This document shows positions 34,494 to 43,551 of a stretch of 64,000 nt of DNA, in pieces. Source of the stretch: Hymenobacter sp. 5317J-9 (GTDB lineage: Bacteria > Bacteroidota > Bacteroidia > Cytophagales > Hymenobacteraceae); assembly GCF_022921075.1 (NCBI RefSeq), contig NZ_CP095050.1:2542001-2606000 (forward strand), written 5' to 3'. A program made the position numbers and the translations under genes. The number at the start of each line of letters is the position of its first letter. Position 1 is the stretch's first letter. Below the pieces are notes generated by a model. The model searched no databases. It saw only the letters and a list, made by a program, of their open reading frames with translations, and was not told the DNA's origin.

Positions 34494-37481
34494 TTACACC
34501 ACCACGTTCACCATGCGGCCGGGCACCACAATCACCTTTTTAGCGGCTTTGCCTTCGCCGTGCTTGGACAGGAAATCGGAGGCCAGCACGGCGGTTTCAA
34601 TCTCGGCGGCGGTGGCGGCGGCGGCGAACTGCATCTGCTCGCGCACTTTGCCGTTGATGGCCAGCGGGTAGGTCACGGTGTCTTCCACCAATAATTCTTC
34701 GCGGAACTCGGGGTAGCTGGCCGTGGAGATGCTTCCGGCCTCGTGGCCCAGCTCCTGCCACAGTTCCTCGGCGAGGTGCGGGGCGTAGGGCGACACCAGC
34801 AGCACCAGCGGCTCCAGGATGGCGCGCTTGTGGCACTTGAGGGCCGTGAGTTCGTTCACGGTAATCATGAACAGGCTGACGGAGGTGTTGAAGCTGAACT
34901 TCTCGATGTCTTCCTGCGCCTTCTGGATGGCGCGGTGCAGCACCTTGAGCTCGGCGGGCGTGGCGGGCTCGTCGGTGACGGCGAGGGGGCCGTCTTCGGG
35001 GTGGAAGAGGCGCCAGAACTTCTTGAGGAAGCTGCCCACGCCGCTAATGCCGTTGGTGTTCCAGGGCTTGTACTGCTCCAGCGGGCCGAGGAACATTTCG
35101 TAGAGGCGCAATGCGTCCGCGCCGTATTTGTCGATTAGAATGTTGGGGTTAACAACATTGTATTTCGACTTCGACATTTTCTCGACTTCTACTTTTGTTT
35201 GTAGAAACTGTTTGCCTGTCTCATCACGCTCCCAAGCAACTTGAGTATCTAAATTGAATTGCTCAAAACGTGCATCAGAGCGCTGTAATTCTTCGAATTT
35301 GTCTCTATAAAGACGGTCGTTAATATCAACTAATTCAACGTTGATATTCAATTCCCTAAAGTTTGCAGTAAGTGTCCGATACTCACCATTAACGTGAACA
35401 TCGTCATGTGCTTCGATTGGTCGGGCTACGTGTTTAATTGGCTGACTTGATAAACCCTTGCCCGTTTCGGCGGCCATTCTTTGCTCATTGGAGATGACCA
35501 TGTCAATCAGCAATTCACTAGAAATTGATTTCGGGTCTTCGCTGTACTGATTTGCGGAATCAACAGGTACCGTAATTGCTACGATTAGTTTATTCGACCG
35601 GCCCAGAATCATCCCTTGGTTAATCAGTTTCTGGAACGGCTCGTTGCTGCTGACGAGGCCCAGGTCCTTCAGGAACAGGTACCAGAAGCGGGCGTAGAGC
35701 AGGTGGCCGGTGGCGTGCTCGGCCCCGCCCATGTAGAGGTCCACGCTGCCCCAGTAGTGCTCGGCCTCCTCCGATACGAAGCGGGCTTCGTTGGTGGGGT
35801 CCATGTAGCGCAGGTAGTACCACGACGAGCCCGCCCAGCCGGGCATGGTGCTCAGCTCGTAGGGGTATTTGCCTTTGTATAGCCAATCCTGGGCGCGGCC
35901 GAGGGGCGGCTCGCCGGTTTCGGTGGGCTTGTATTCGTCGATTTCGGGCAGGACGAGGGGCAGGTCGCTTTCGGCGATGCCGTAGGCGGTGCCGTCCTTG
36001 TAGTAAATCGGAATGGGCTCGCCCCAGTAGCGCTGGCGGCCGAAAATGGCGTCGCGCTGGCGGAAATTCACCTTGCCTTTGCCCAGGCCCTTATCTTCGA
36101 GGAAGGCGATGAGCTTCTGCGTGGCCTCTTTGTAGGTGAGGCCGTTGATGATGCCGGAGTTGATGTAGCGGCCTTCCTTGGTGGGGTCGGCCTGCTGGTC
36201 GAGGCCCTGCTGGGCATCGGAAATGGCGGGGATGGGCAGGTTGAAGTGCTTGGCGAACAAGTAGTCGCGCTGGTCGCCGCTGGGCACGGCCATCACGGCG
36301 CCGGTGCCGTAGCCGGCCAGTACGTAGTCGGCCAGCCAGATGGGCACGGGCTCGTTGTTCACCGGGTTCAGGGCGTAGGCGCCGGTGAACACGCCGGACA
36401 CGGCCTTCACGTCGGTCATGCGGTCGCGCTCCGAGCGGCGCTTGGTGGCGGCGATGTACTCGTCCACGGCGGCGCGCTGTTCGGGCGTGGTGAGTTCGTC
36501 CACCAGCTCATGCTCGGGAGCCAGCACCAGGAATGTGGCCCCGTAAATGGTGTCGACGCGGGTGGTGTAGACCTTGATTTGGGCGGTTTCGGAGCCCTGC
36601 ACCGGGAAGGTGACTTCGGCCCCGATGCTCTTGCCAATCCAGTTGCGCTGCATCTCCTTTACGGCGTCGGGCCAGTCGAGCTGGTCGAGGCCCTGCAGGA
36701 GGCGGTCGGCGTAGGCGGTGATGCGCAGGTTCCACTGGGGCATGAGGCGGCGCTCGACGGGGAAGCCGCCGCGCTCGCTCAGGCCGTCTTTCACTTCATC
36801 GTTCGAGAGCACCGTGCCCAGGCCGGGGCACCAGTTCACGTAGGTGTCCTGCTGGTAGGCGAGGCGGTAGGGGAGCACGGCGGCCAGCTTCTGCTTTTCA
36901 GAGAACAAAGCCCACTGCCCGGCCGAGAAGCTGAGGCGGTCGCCATCGTCGCCGGCGGCGCGGATGCCCTCGCTGCCACTGGCGGCAAAGCGGGCGGTGA
37001 GATCGGTGAGGGGCTCGGCGCGGTCGGTGTCGAGGTTATACCAGGAATTGAACAGCTTGAGGAAAATCCACTGCGTCCACTTGTAGTAGCTGGGGTCGGA
37101 GGTGCGCACTTCGCGGCTCCAGTCGTAGCTGAAACCGAGGCTGCTGAGCTGCTGCACGTAGGTTTCGATGTTCTTCTCGGTGGTGAGCGCCGGGTGCTGG
37201 CCGGTCTGGATGGCGTACTGCTCGGCGGGCAGGCCGAAGGAGTCGAACCCCATGGGGTGCAGCACGTTGAAGCCGCGCAGGCGCTTGTAGCGCGTCACGA
37301 TATCGGAGGCAATGTAGCCCAGCGGGTGCCCCACGTGCAGGCCCGCCCCGGAGGGGTAGGGGAACATGTCGAGCACGTAGTACTTGGGCTTGTCGGAGTG
37401 GTTCTCGGTGCGGAAAGTGCTGTGCGCTTTCCAGTGGGCCTGCCACTTCTTTTCAATTTCTTCGGGACGGTATGCGGGCAT
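34494..37481 (-). CDS. leuS: Leucyl-tRNA synthetase with a low-GC internal segment
   Basis: LeuRS charges tRNA-Leu. The 995-residue protein shows the N-terminal class I signature FPYPSGAGLHVGHPLGY, the CP1 editing domain and the KMSKSKYN loop near residue 768. About residues 626-777 (35150-35605) are encoded by clearly AT-richer DNA. The part of this patch between GRSN and VEKMSKS is about 140 residues, while I expect 85-95 in Bacteroidota relatives. That may explain the above-average length. A TACCTTTG box lies 22 nt before the ATG. Confidence 0.95.
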   Translation of the reverse strand: MPAYRPEEIEKKWQAHWKAHSTFRTENHSDKPKYYVLDMFPYPSGAGLHVGHPLGYIASDIVTRYKRLRGFNVLHPMGFDSFGLPAEQYAIQTGQHPALTTEKNIETYVQQLSSLGFSYDWSREVRTSDPSYYKWTQWIFLKLFNSWYNLDTDRAEPLTDLTARFAASGSEGIRAAGDDGDRLSFSAGQWALFSEKQKLAAVLPYRLAYQQDTYVNWCPGLGTVLSNDEVKDGLSERGGFPVERRLMPQWNLRITAYADRLLQGLDQLDWPDAVKEMQRNWIGKSIGAEVTFPVQGSETAQIKVYTTRVDTIYGATFLVLAPEHELVDELTTPEQRAAVDEYIAATKRRSERDRMTDVKAVSGVFTGAYALNPVNNEPVPIWLADYVLAGYGTGAVMAVPSGDQRDYLFAKHFNLPIPAISDAQQGLDQQADPTKEGRYINSGIINGLTYKEATQKLIAFLEDKGLGKGKVNFRQRDAIFGRQRYWGEPIPIYYKDGTAYGIAESDLPLVLPEIDEYKPTETGEPPLGRAQDWLYKGKYPYELSTMPGWAGSSWYYLRYMDPTNEARFVSEEAEHYWGSVDLYMGGAEHATGHLLYARFWYLFLKDLGLVSSNEPFQKLINQGMILGRSNKLIVAITVPVDSANQYSEDPKSISSELLIDMVISNEQRMAAETGKGLSSQPIKHVARPIEAHDDVHVNGEYRTLTANFRELNINVELVDINDRLYRDKFEELQRSDARFEQFNLDTQVAWERDETGKQFLQTKVEVEKMSKSKYNVVNPNILIDKYGADALRLYEMFLGPLEQYKPWNTNGISGVGSFLKKFWRLFHPEDGPLAVTDEPATPAELKVLHRAIQKAQEDIEKFSFNTSVSLFMITVNELTALKCHKRAILEPLVLLVSPYAPHLAEELWQELGHEAGSISTASYPEFREELLVEDTVTYPLAINGKVREQMQFAAAATAAEIETAVLASDFLSKHGEGKAAKKVIVVPGRMVNVVV

Positions 37482-37503
37482 CTTGCGCGGAGTTTATTCC
37501 GGG

Positions 37504-37511
37504 CAAAGGTA
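37504..37511 (-). promoter_or_regulatory. TAnnTTTG promoter element for leuS
   Basis: TACCTTTG on the minus strand ends 22 nt before the leuS ATG. It lies in the 231-nt divergent region shared with dnaG. Confidence 0.5.
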
Positions 37512-37560
37512 GGACGTAGGAGAAAGTAGGGCGAAATTTGTTGTGACGTCTGCAGACGTA

Positions 37561-37671
37561 GCGCCTCACCCCCGGCCCCTCTCCCAAAGGAGAGGGGAGC
37601 CAGCCGACCTCGACAGGAGCAGAACCGGTGCCCCCTCTCCTTTGGGAGAGGGGGGCAGGGGGTGAGGCGCC
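37561..37671. repeat. GC-rich inverted repeat between leuS and dnaG (family C)
   Basis: Imperfect arms of about 40 nt (37561-37601 and 37627-37671) read GCGCCTCACCCCCGGCCCCT in one direction and the near complement in the other, with an inner CTCCCAAAGGAGAGGGG block in both. The remainder of 37482-37712 holds the leuS promoter and a 14-bp perfect palindrome at 37546-37559. It occupies the dnaG upstream region. Confidence 0.85.
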
Positions 37672-37712
37672 CCGATTGCACGACGTCCTCATTTGCCCCC
37701 GAATAGCCACCC

Positions 37713-39815
37713 ATGGCCCGCATCCCCAAAGAATTAGTTGACCACATCATCCAGACCGCCGACATCGTGGAAGTCGTCGGCGACTTCGTGCAGCTCAAGC
37801 GCAAGGGCCAGAACCTGTGGGCCCCGTGCCCCTTCCACAACGAAAAGTCCCCGTCCTTCTCCGTAAACCCGGCCAAAAGCCTCTACAAGTGTTTCGGCTG
37901 CGGCAAGGCCGGCGGCGTGGTGCAGTTTGTGATGGACGTGGAGGGCACCAGCTACGTGGAGGCCCTCAAGTACCTGGCCCGCAAGTACGCCATCGAGATT
38001 CAGGAGGAGGAAAAAACGCCTCAGCAGCAGCTGGAGCAGAACGAGCGGGACTCGCAGTTCATCGTCTCCGACTTCGCCAAAAACCACTACCACCGCCTGC
38101 TGCTCAACTCGGAGGAAGGCATGAGCATCGGCTACGGCTACCTCAAGGAGCGCGGCCTCAATCTGAGCACCATCCAGACCTTCGAGCTCGGCTACTCCCT
38201 CGATGCTTGGGACGACCTCATGAAGGCGGCTGAGGCGGCTGGGTATGACAAGAAATATCTCGAAAAAACCGGCCTCACTGTCATTCGCACCGACGACCAG
38301 GGCAAGGACACCGGCCGGCGCTACGACCGGTTTCGGGGCCGGGTGATGTTCCCGATTCACAACATCAGCGGCCGGGTGGTGGGCTTCGGGGCGCGCACGC
38401 TGAAGCGCGACGACAAGATGGCGAAATACCTCAACTCGCCCGAGTCGGAGATTTACCATAAGTCGGACGTGCTGTATGGCCTATTCCAGGCCCGGCAGGC
38501 CATTCGCACGCAGGAAGTTTGCTATCTGGTGGAAGGCTACCTCGACGTGCTTTCGCTCTATCAGGGCGGCATCAAAAACGTGGTGGCCTCGTCGGGTACC
38601 TCACTCACGGAGGGTCAGATTCGCCTGATTAAGCGGTATTCTGATAACGTGACGGTGCTGTATGACGGCGACGCGGCCGGTATCAAGGCCTCGCTGCGCG
38701 GCACGGATTTGCTGCTAGAAGGCGGCCTGAACGTGCGCGTGGTGCTGTTTCCCGACGGCGACGACCCCGACAGCTACATCCGCAAAGTGGGCGACCAGCG
38801 CTTCACCGAATACATTGAAACCAAGAGCCAGGACTTCATCAGCTTTAAAACCACGCTGGTGGCCCGCGAGGCCAGCAACGACCCGGTGAAGAAGGCCGAG
38901 GCCATCCGCGACGTACTGCACAGCATCGCCAAGGTGCCCGATGCCATCAAGCGTCAGGTGTTTTTGCAGCAGACCTCGGCTACGTTTGGTATTGATGAGC
39001 AGGTGCTCATCACCGAGTACAACAAGCTCGTCAAAACTGCTTCACAGAAAGCTCCGGGCGGCAACAGTGGCAGCGGTAACGCTGGCAACTACGGTCAGGG
39101 CGCGGGCAGCGCCAACACCGGCTTCCCACCCAGCGCCAACCCGCGCTCGACCCCGGCACCGCGCCCGATGACGGACGAGGAAGAGGCCGAAATGCTGATG
39201 TACGGCGGCCACGAAGCCACCGTGGAAATCCTGGGTGCGGGCGCCAGCTTCCAGCCCTCGTCGGCCAAAGCCGAGGCCGACGAGGACACGCCCGACATGC
39301 TGCAGGTGTGCGAGCGCGAGGTGCTGCGCCTGCTGGTGCTGTATGCCGGCCGCGAGGTGGAAGAGGAAATCAGCGTGGCAGCCTACCTCATGGGCCAGCT
39401 CGGCGAAAACCCGCTGCAGAAGCCGCTCTACGCCGAAATGTGGGAAATCTGCCGGCAGGAATTGCTGGCCGGCCGCTTCCCCGATGCCCGCCTGCTGGCT
39501 CAGAACGAGCGCGAAGACATCCGCCAGCTCATCACCGACCTCGCCACCGAGCGCTACGAAATCAGCCCCAACTGGCGCACCAAAGAAATCTACGTCTTCA
39601 ACGAGGTCGACCTGCCCAAGCTGGCCTGCGACAACGCCGTGCTGCGCCTCAACAAGGTGCACGTGCAGCGCGAGCTCGACCAATGCCTCGAAAAGCTGCG
39701 CCACCCGCTGGATGACGTGGAGATGTTCGAAATTCTTGGCGACATCAAGCGCCTCAAGGAGCTCGACAACGAGCTGGCCGGCCTGCTGGGCACCGTGGTG
39801 GGCCGCACGGCGTAG
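37713..39815 (+). CDS. dnaG: DNA primase DnaG
   Basis: Primase makes RNA primers for chromosome replication. The 700-residue protein has the CHC2 zinc finger (C39, H42, C60, C63), the catalytic Toprim core with EGYLDV and DGDAAG motifs (about residues 270-330), and a Gly/Ser/Ala/Pro-rich linker near 445-485. The C-terminal helical domain probably binds the DnaB helicase. The length is above the E. coli 581 residues, as is common in Bacteroidota. It is divergent from leuS across a palindromic repeat. Confidence 0.96.
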   Translation: MARIPKELVDHIIQTADIVEVVGDFVQLKRKGQNLWAPCPFHNEKSPSFSVNPAKSLYKCFGCGKAGGVVQFVMDVEGTSYVEALKYLARKYAIEIQEEEKTPQQQLEQNERDSQFIVSDFAKNHYHRLLLNSEEGMSIGYGYLKERGLNLSTIQTFELGYSLDAWDDLMKAAEAAGYDKKYLEKTGLTVIRTDDQGKDTGRRYDRFRGRVMFPIHNISGRVVGFGARTLKRDDKMAKYLNSPESEIYHKSDVLYGLFQARQAIRTQEVCYLVEGYLDVLSLYQGGIKNVVASSGTSLTEGQIRLIKRYSDNVTVLYDGDAAGIKASLRGTDLLLEGGLNVRVVLFPDGDDPDSYIRKVGDQRFTEYIETKSQDFISFKTTLVAREASNDPVKKAEAIRDVLHSIAKVPDAIKRQVFLQQTSATFGIDEQVLITEYNKLVKTASQKAPGGNSGSGNAGNYGQGAGSANTGFPPSANPRSTPAPRPMTDEEEAEMLMYGGHEATVEILGAGASFQPSSAKAEADEDTPDMLQVCEREVLRLLVLYAGREVEEEISVAAYLMGQLGENPLQKPLYAEMWEICRQELLAGRFPDARLLAQNEREDIRQLITDLATERYEISPNWRTKEIYVFNEVDLPKLACDNAVLRLNKVHVQRELDQCLEKLRHPLDDVEMFEILGDIKRLKELDNELAGLLGTVVGRTA

Positions 39816-39835
39816 TGGTTTGATGGAATTAAAAC

Positions 39836-39933
39836 AGAACGTCATGCTGAGCGCAGTCGAAGCATCTCTACCGCAATACTAAATAATTAGTGGCGCAGTA
39901 GAGATGCTTCGACTGCGCTCAGCATGACGTTCT
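39836..39933. repeat. Family A palindromic repeat, copy 3
   Basis: 35-nt perfect arms (39836-39870 and 39899-39933) surround a 28-nt loop. The arm reads AACGTCATGCTGAGCGCAGT. It lies 20 nt after the dnaG stop and 22 nt before the K+ channel gene. Confidence 0.9.
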
Positions 39934-39955
39934 TTGCGCCCCCTCCAAACTGCCC

Positions 39956-41011
39956 ATGCTTCAGCGTCTCAACATCAACCGGCTGCTCCTCGCCATTGTC
40001 CTCACCGGGCTGAGCCTGATTTTTGGCATGACGGGCTTCATGGTCATCGAGCACTACCACCCGGTTGATGCGTTTTACATGACCGTGACGACCATTGCCA
40101 CGGTGGGCTTTGGCGAGATTCATCCGTTTTCGCACGCGGGGCGGCTATTTGTTTCTTTCTACATTCTTTACAACCTCGTCGTGGTGGCCTACCTCGTGTC
40201 GGTCATGTCCTCGTTTATCTTTGACGGCGAGCTGCGCAAGATTTACAACATGATTCGAACCGACCAAGAAATCAAGCGCTTTAGCGGGCACGTCATCGTG
40301 TGCGGGTTTGGGCGCAACGGGCGCCGGGCCTACCAGGAGCTGCGCGCCAACGGCGCCCGCGTGGTGGTCATCGAATCGAACCAGGAGCTGATGAAAAGCA
40401 TCACCAGCGGCAGCACCGGCGAAGACTACGACGGCGACGGCCTGCCCGGCGGCGGCATTTTCACCGTGTTTGGCGATGCCACCACCGACCTCGTGCTGAA
40501 ACAGGCCGGCGTGGAGCGCGCCTCGGCCCTCATCACCTCGCTGCCCAAGGACGCCGACAACGTGTTTGTGGCCCTCTCGGCCCGGGCCCTCAACCCGCGC
40601 CTGAAAATCATCGCCCGGGCTTCGCTCAAAACCTCGGAAAGCAAGCTGCTCTCGGCCGGAGCCGACTCGGTGGTGATGCCCGACGAAATCGGCGGCTCGC
40701 ACATGGCCAAACTGGTGGTGCGCCCCGAGGTCATTCGCTTTCTCGACCTCATTTCCGGTCTCAGCGCCGACAAATTGCGGCTGGAGGAAATGAGCTTTGA
40801 GCAGCTGCGGCGCGATTTGCGGGGTCGCAGCATTCGCGAACTCGACGTGCGCTCCATCACCGGCGCCACCATCATTGGCATGCGCACGGCCGCCGGCTCC
40901 CTCATGGTGAGCCCGCCCGTGGACTACGTGCCCGCGCCCGGCGACGTGCTGCTGGTGCTGGGCAGCGAAGAGCAAATAGAAACCTTTGAGGTGCGCTTCC
41001 GCCAGCTGTAG
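39956..41011 (+). CDS. Two-helix potassium channel with RCK (TrkA) domains
   Basis: The 351-residue protein has two membrane helices (about residues 9-31 and 62-88) flanking a pore helix with the K+ selectivity filter TVGFG at 49-53. The cytosolic part holds a TrkA-N/RCK domain starting VIVCGFGRNGRRAYQ and a TrkA-C domain near the end. This is the MthK/Kch type of gated potassium channel. Gating ligand (Ca2+, NAD or other) is unknown. It stands between dnaG and a glycosyltransferase pair. Confidence 0.92.
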   Translation: MLQRLNINRLLLAIVLTGLSLIFGMTGFMVIEHYHPVDAFYMTVTTIATVGFGEIHPFSHAGRLFVSFYILYNLVVVAYLVSVMSSFIFDGELRKIYNMIRTDQEIKRFSGHVIVCGFGRNGRRAYQELRANGARVVVIESNQELMKSITSGSTGEDYDGDGLPGGGIFTVFGDATTDLVLKQAGVERASALITSLPKDADNVFVALSARALNPRLKIIARASLKTSESKLLSAGADSVVMPDEIGGSHMAKLVVRPEVIRFLDLISGLSADKLRLEEMSFEQLRRDLRGRSIRELDVRSITGATIIGMRTAAGSLMVSPPVDYVPAPGDVLLVLGSEEQIETFEVRFRQL

Positions 41012-41051
41012 AACCTTGCGGAGTTATTCCGGCGGAAGCGCGGCCTCATTC

Positions 41052-41059
41052 TACCTTTG
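41052..41059 (+). promoter_or_regulatory. TAnnTTTG promoter element for the glycosyltransferase pair
   Basis: TACCTTTG ends 8 nt before the ATG at 41068, so the first glycosyltransferase mRNA is predicted to have almost no leader. Confidence 0.5.
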
Positions 41060-41067
41060 CCGCCTCT

Positions 41068-42321
41068 ATGCACATTCTGCAACTTTGTCCGCGCGTGCCA
41101 TTTCCGCCTCATGACGGCGGCGCCATTGCCATGTACGACGTGGCGGCGGGCCTCGTGCGAGCCGGGCACCGCGTCACGCTGCTGGCCATCAACACGCCCA
41201 AGCACCGCCAGCCGGCCGACGCCCTGGCCCACCTGGGGCCCCATTTGCGGCTGGTACTGGTGGATGTAAATACTGATATTTCGGCATTTGGCGCGCTGAA
41301 GAACCTCCTGTTAAGCCGAAAGCCCTATAATGTGGCCCGTTTCATTGAGCGCGAGGTCTGTGACGTACTAGGCCGTTTACTAGCGAGTGAGGAATTTGAC
41401 ATTATCCAGTGCGAAGGGACATTTGTGGCATGGTACAATGAATGGCTTGATTACGAAGAATTGCGCCCTGAACGCACCAAAACGGTGTTGCGCGCCCACA
41501 ATGTGGAGTATACCATCTGGCATATGCTGGCAAAGCGGGAGGCGAATCCACTGAAGCAATTTATGCTTCGCGTTATGGCCAACCGCCTGGAAAAATTTGA
41601 GCGAGAGTATCTGACTTATTTCGACGCCGTAGCCGCCATTACCGAAGACGACGCGCAACGTCTGAGGGCCTTGGGTTGTCCAGAGCCTGTCGTCTTCATC
41701 CCAGCCGGGGCCGACCTAGAGCGTCTGCAACCCGACCCCGGCCTTCGGGCCAAGCCGCGCACCTTGTTTATGATTGGCTCCCTCGACTGGCTGCCTAATC
41801 AGGAAGGGGTGGAGTGGCTGCTGCGCGAGGTGTGGCCCACGTTTCACGCCGAATTTCCGGACGTGGAGCTGCACCTTGCCGGGCGCAACGCCCCCGCGCA
41901 CTTGCTCAACCGGAAAGCCGAAAATGTCATCATGCACGGCTTTGTGGAATCAGCCCCCGCCTTTATGCAGCAGTACGAGCTGATGTTGGTGCCCTTGCTG
42001 AGCGGTGGCGGCATGCGCGTGAAAATTGTGGAGGGCATGGCCCTGGGCAAAGCCATTTTGAGCACCTCGCTGGGCGCCGAGGGCATTGTGGCCCACAACG
42101 ACGAGAACCTGCTGGTGCGCGATGGCGCGGCCGCCTGGCTCGACGCCCTGCGCGCCTGGTACCGCGGCGAAATCGACGTGCGCAGCATTGGGGCCGCGGC
42201 CGCCCGCACCGCCTCCGACGTCTACGACAACGGCCGCGTGGTGCAGCGCTTTATTGGTTTGTACGAGCGCCTGCTCCAACCCGCGCCGGCCGGCACGCCC
42301 GCCCATTCGCCGCCCGCATGA
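41068..42321 (+). CDS. Glycosyltransferase family 4 protein
   Basis: The 417-residue enzyme has the GT-B fold of family 4, with an N-terminal acceptor half (HILQLCPRVPFPPHDGGAIA) and a C-terminal donor half (LFMIGSLDWLPNQEGVEWLL, LVPLLSGGGMRVKIVEGMAL). A region of about 430 nt (41265-41700), covering residues 66-210, is less G/C-rich than the rest of the gene, which hints at mosaic ancestry of the acceptor part. The last codons overlap the next gene by four bases (ATGA). Sugar and acceptor are unknown; a surface-glycan role is inferred. Confidence 0.85.
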   Translation: MHILQLCPRVPFPPHDGGAIAMYDVAAGLVRAGHRVTLLAINTPKHRQPADALAHLGPHLRLVLVDVNTDISAFGALKNLLLSRKPYNVARFIEREVCDVLGRLLASEEFDIIQCEGTFVAWYNEWLDYEELRPERTKTVLRAHNVEYTIWHMLAKREANPLKQFMLRVMANRLEKFEREYLTYFDAVAAITEDDAQRLRALGCPEPVVFIPAGADLERLQPDPGLRAKPRTLFMIGSLDWLPNQEGVEWLLREVWPTFHAEFPDVELHLAGRNAPAHLLNRKAENVIMHGFVESAPAFMQQYELMLVPLLSGGGMRVKIVEGMALGKAILSTSLGAEGIVAHNDENLLVRDGAAAWLDALRAWYRGEIDVRSIGAAAARTASDVYDNGRVVQRFIGLYERLLQPAPAGTPAHSPPA

Positions 42322-43487
42322 AGCTGCTTGTACTCCTCTCACGCTTCCCGTACCCCCTCGACAAGGGCGACAAGCTGCGCGCCTACCACCAATTGCGCTA
42401 CCTGGCCGAGCGCCACGAAATCTGCCTGTTTGCGCTCAGCGATGAAGAGGTGACCGCCGAAGCTGACGCGGCTGTGCGGCCCCTGTGCCGGGGCGGCGTC
42501 ACGGTGCACCGGCTGTATAAGCCGGGCATCGCGGCCAATATGGCGCGGGCCCTAGCCACGGGCCGGCCGCTGCAGGTCGGCTATTTCTACGATGCCCAGG
42601 CCCAACGCAAGGTTGATGAGCTGCTGCGCACCTTCCGGCCCGACCACGTGTACTGCCAGCTTATCCGCATGGCTGAGTATCTGCGTCCGCACGCCGGCCA
42701 GCTGCCGATGACGCTCGATTATATGGACGTTTTTTCGGCCGGCATGGCGCGCCGGGCCACGCAGGCGCCGCTGTGGCAGCGCCCCGTGTTCGCCCTGGAG
42801 GCCCGGCGGCTGACGGCCTACGAAGCCGAGGCTTTTGGCTGGTTCCGGCACCACACCATCATCAGCGACCAGGACCGGCAGCTTATTCAGCACCCGCGCC
42901 GCAACGAAATTGAGGTGGTACTCAACGGCATCGATGCCGATAATTTCCGGCCCATGCCGGAGGTAGCCAAGGAATACGATGTGCTGTTTTGCGGCAACAT
43001 GAGCTACCACCCCAACGTGGACGCCGCCGCGTTTCTGGCCGAAGAAATTATGCCGTTGGTGCGTGCGCATCACCCTGGGGCCCGCCTGCTGGTGGCCGGC
43101 ACCACGCCCGCCCCGCGGGTGCTGGCGCTGGCCTCGGCGCAGGTGGTGGTGAGCGGCTGGGTGCCCGACATCCGGGCGGCGTATGCCTCGGCGCGGGTGT
43201 TTGTGGCGCCCATGCGCGTGGGCACGGGCCTGCAAAACAAGCTGCTCGAAGCCATGGCCATGAAGCTGCCCTGCGTGACCACGCCCCTGGCCAACAACGC
43301 CCTGGGCGGCACCGACGGGCAGGAACTGCGCGTAGCCGAGGCGCCCACGGCCATTGCGGCGGCCATCACGGAGCTGCTGACCGAACCCGAAGCGGCCGCC
43401 GCGCTGGCCGGGCGCGGGCAGGCTTTTGTGAAGGCGCGCTACACCTGGGCCGGGGCCACGGCCCGGCTCGAAGTGCTGTTCGGCTAG
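42318..43487 (+). CDS. Glycosyltransferase (GT4-like, TIGR03087-like)
   Basis: The start ATG at 42318 overlaps the previous stop in ATGA, so the two genes are translationally coupled. The 389-residue GT-B protein begins [20 protein letters not shown], a signature shared with the sugar transferases collected as TIGR03087, and has a donor-side [11 protein letters not shown] and [19 protein letters not shown]. No exosortase or PEP-CTERM proteins are nearby. It probably acts sequentially with its neighbour on one glycan. Confidence 0.85.
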   Translation: MKLLVLLSRFPYPLDKGDKLRAYHQLRYLAERHEICLFALSDEEVTAEADAAVRPLCRGGVTVHRLYKPGIAANMARALATGRPLQVGYFYDAQAQRKVDELLRTFRPDHVYCQLIRMAEYLRPHAGQLPMTLDYMDVFSAGMARRATQAPLWQRPVFALEARRLTAYEAEAFGWFRHHTIISDQDRQLIQHPRRNEIEVVLNGIDADNFRPMPEVAKEYDVLFCGNMSYHPNVDAAAFLAEEIMPLVRAHHPGARLLVAGTTPAPRVLALASAQVVVSGWVPDIRAAYASARVFVAPMRVGTGLQNKLLEAMAMKLPCVTTPLANNALGGTDGQELRVAEAPTAIAAAITELLTEPEAAAALAGRGQAFVKARYTWAGATARLEVLFG

Positions 43488-43504
43488 GGCGCCGCGGTGT
43501 GGGC

Positions 43505-43512
43505 TAACTTTG
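43505..43512 (+). promoter_or_regulatory. TAnnTTTG promoter element for ribBA
   Basis: TAACTTTG lies 39 nt before the ribBA ATG at 43552, directly after the glycosyltransferase stop. Confidence 0.4.
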
Positions 43513-43551
43513 CGGGCGCCGCCGCTGTTATGGCCCGAAATACCCCATCCC

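Noticed and set aside
36246..37529. Plus-strand open frame antisense to leuS
   Set aside because: LeuRS motifs are clear on the other strand. The frame lacks a start context and domain features.
42318..43487. Part of an exosortase/PEP-CTERM system because of the TIGR03087-like glycosyltransferase
   Set aside because: No exosortase, PEP-CTERM protein or related regulator is in the window; similarity of the transferase alone is not enough.
43488..43551. FMN riboswitch upstream of ribBA
   Set aside because: The gap is only 64 nt and shows no conserved FMN-aptamer blocks.
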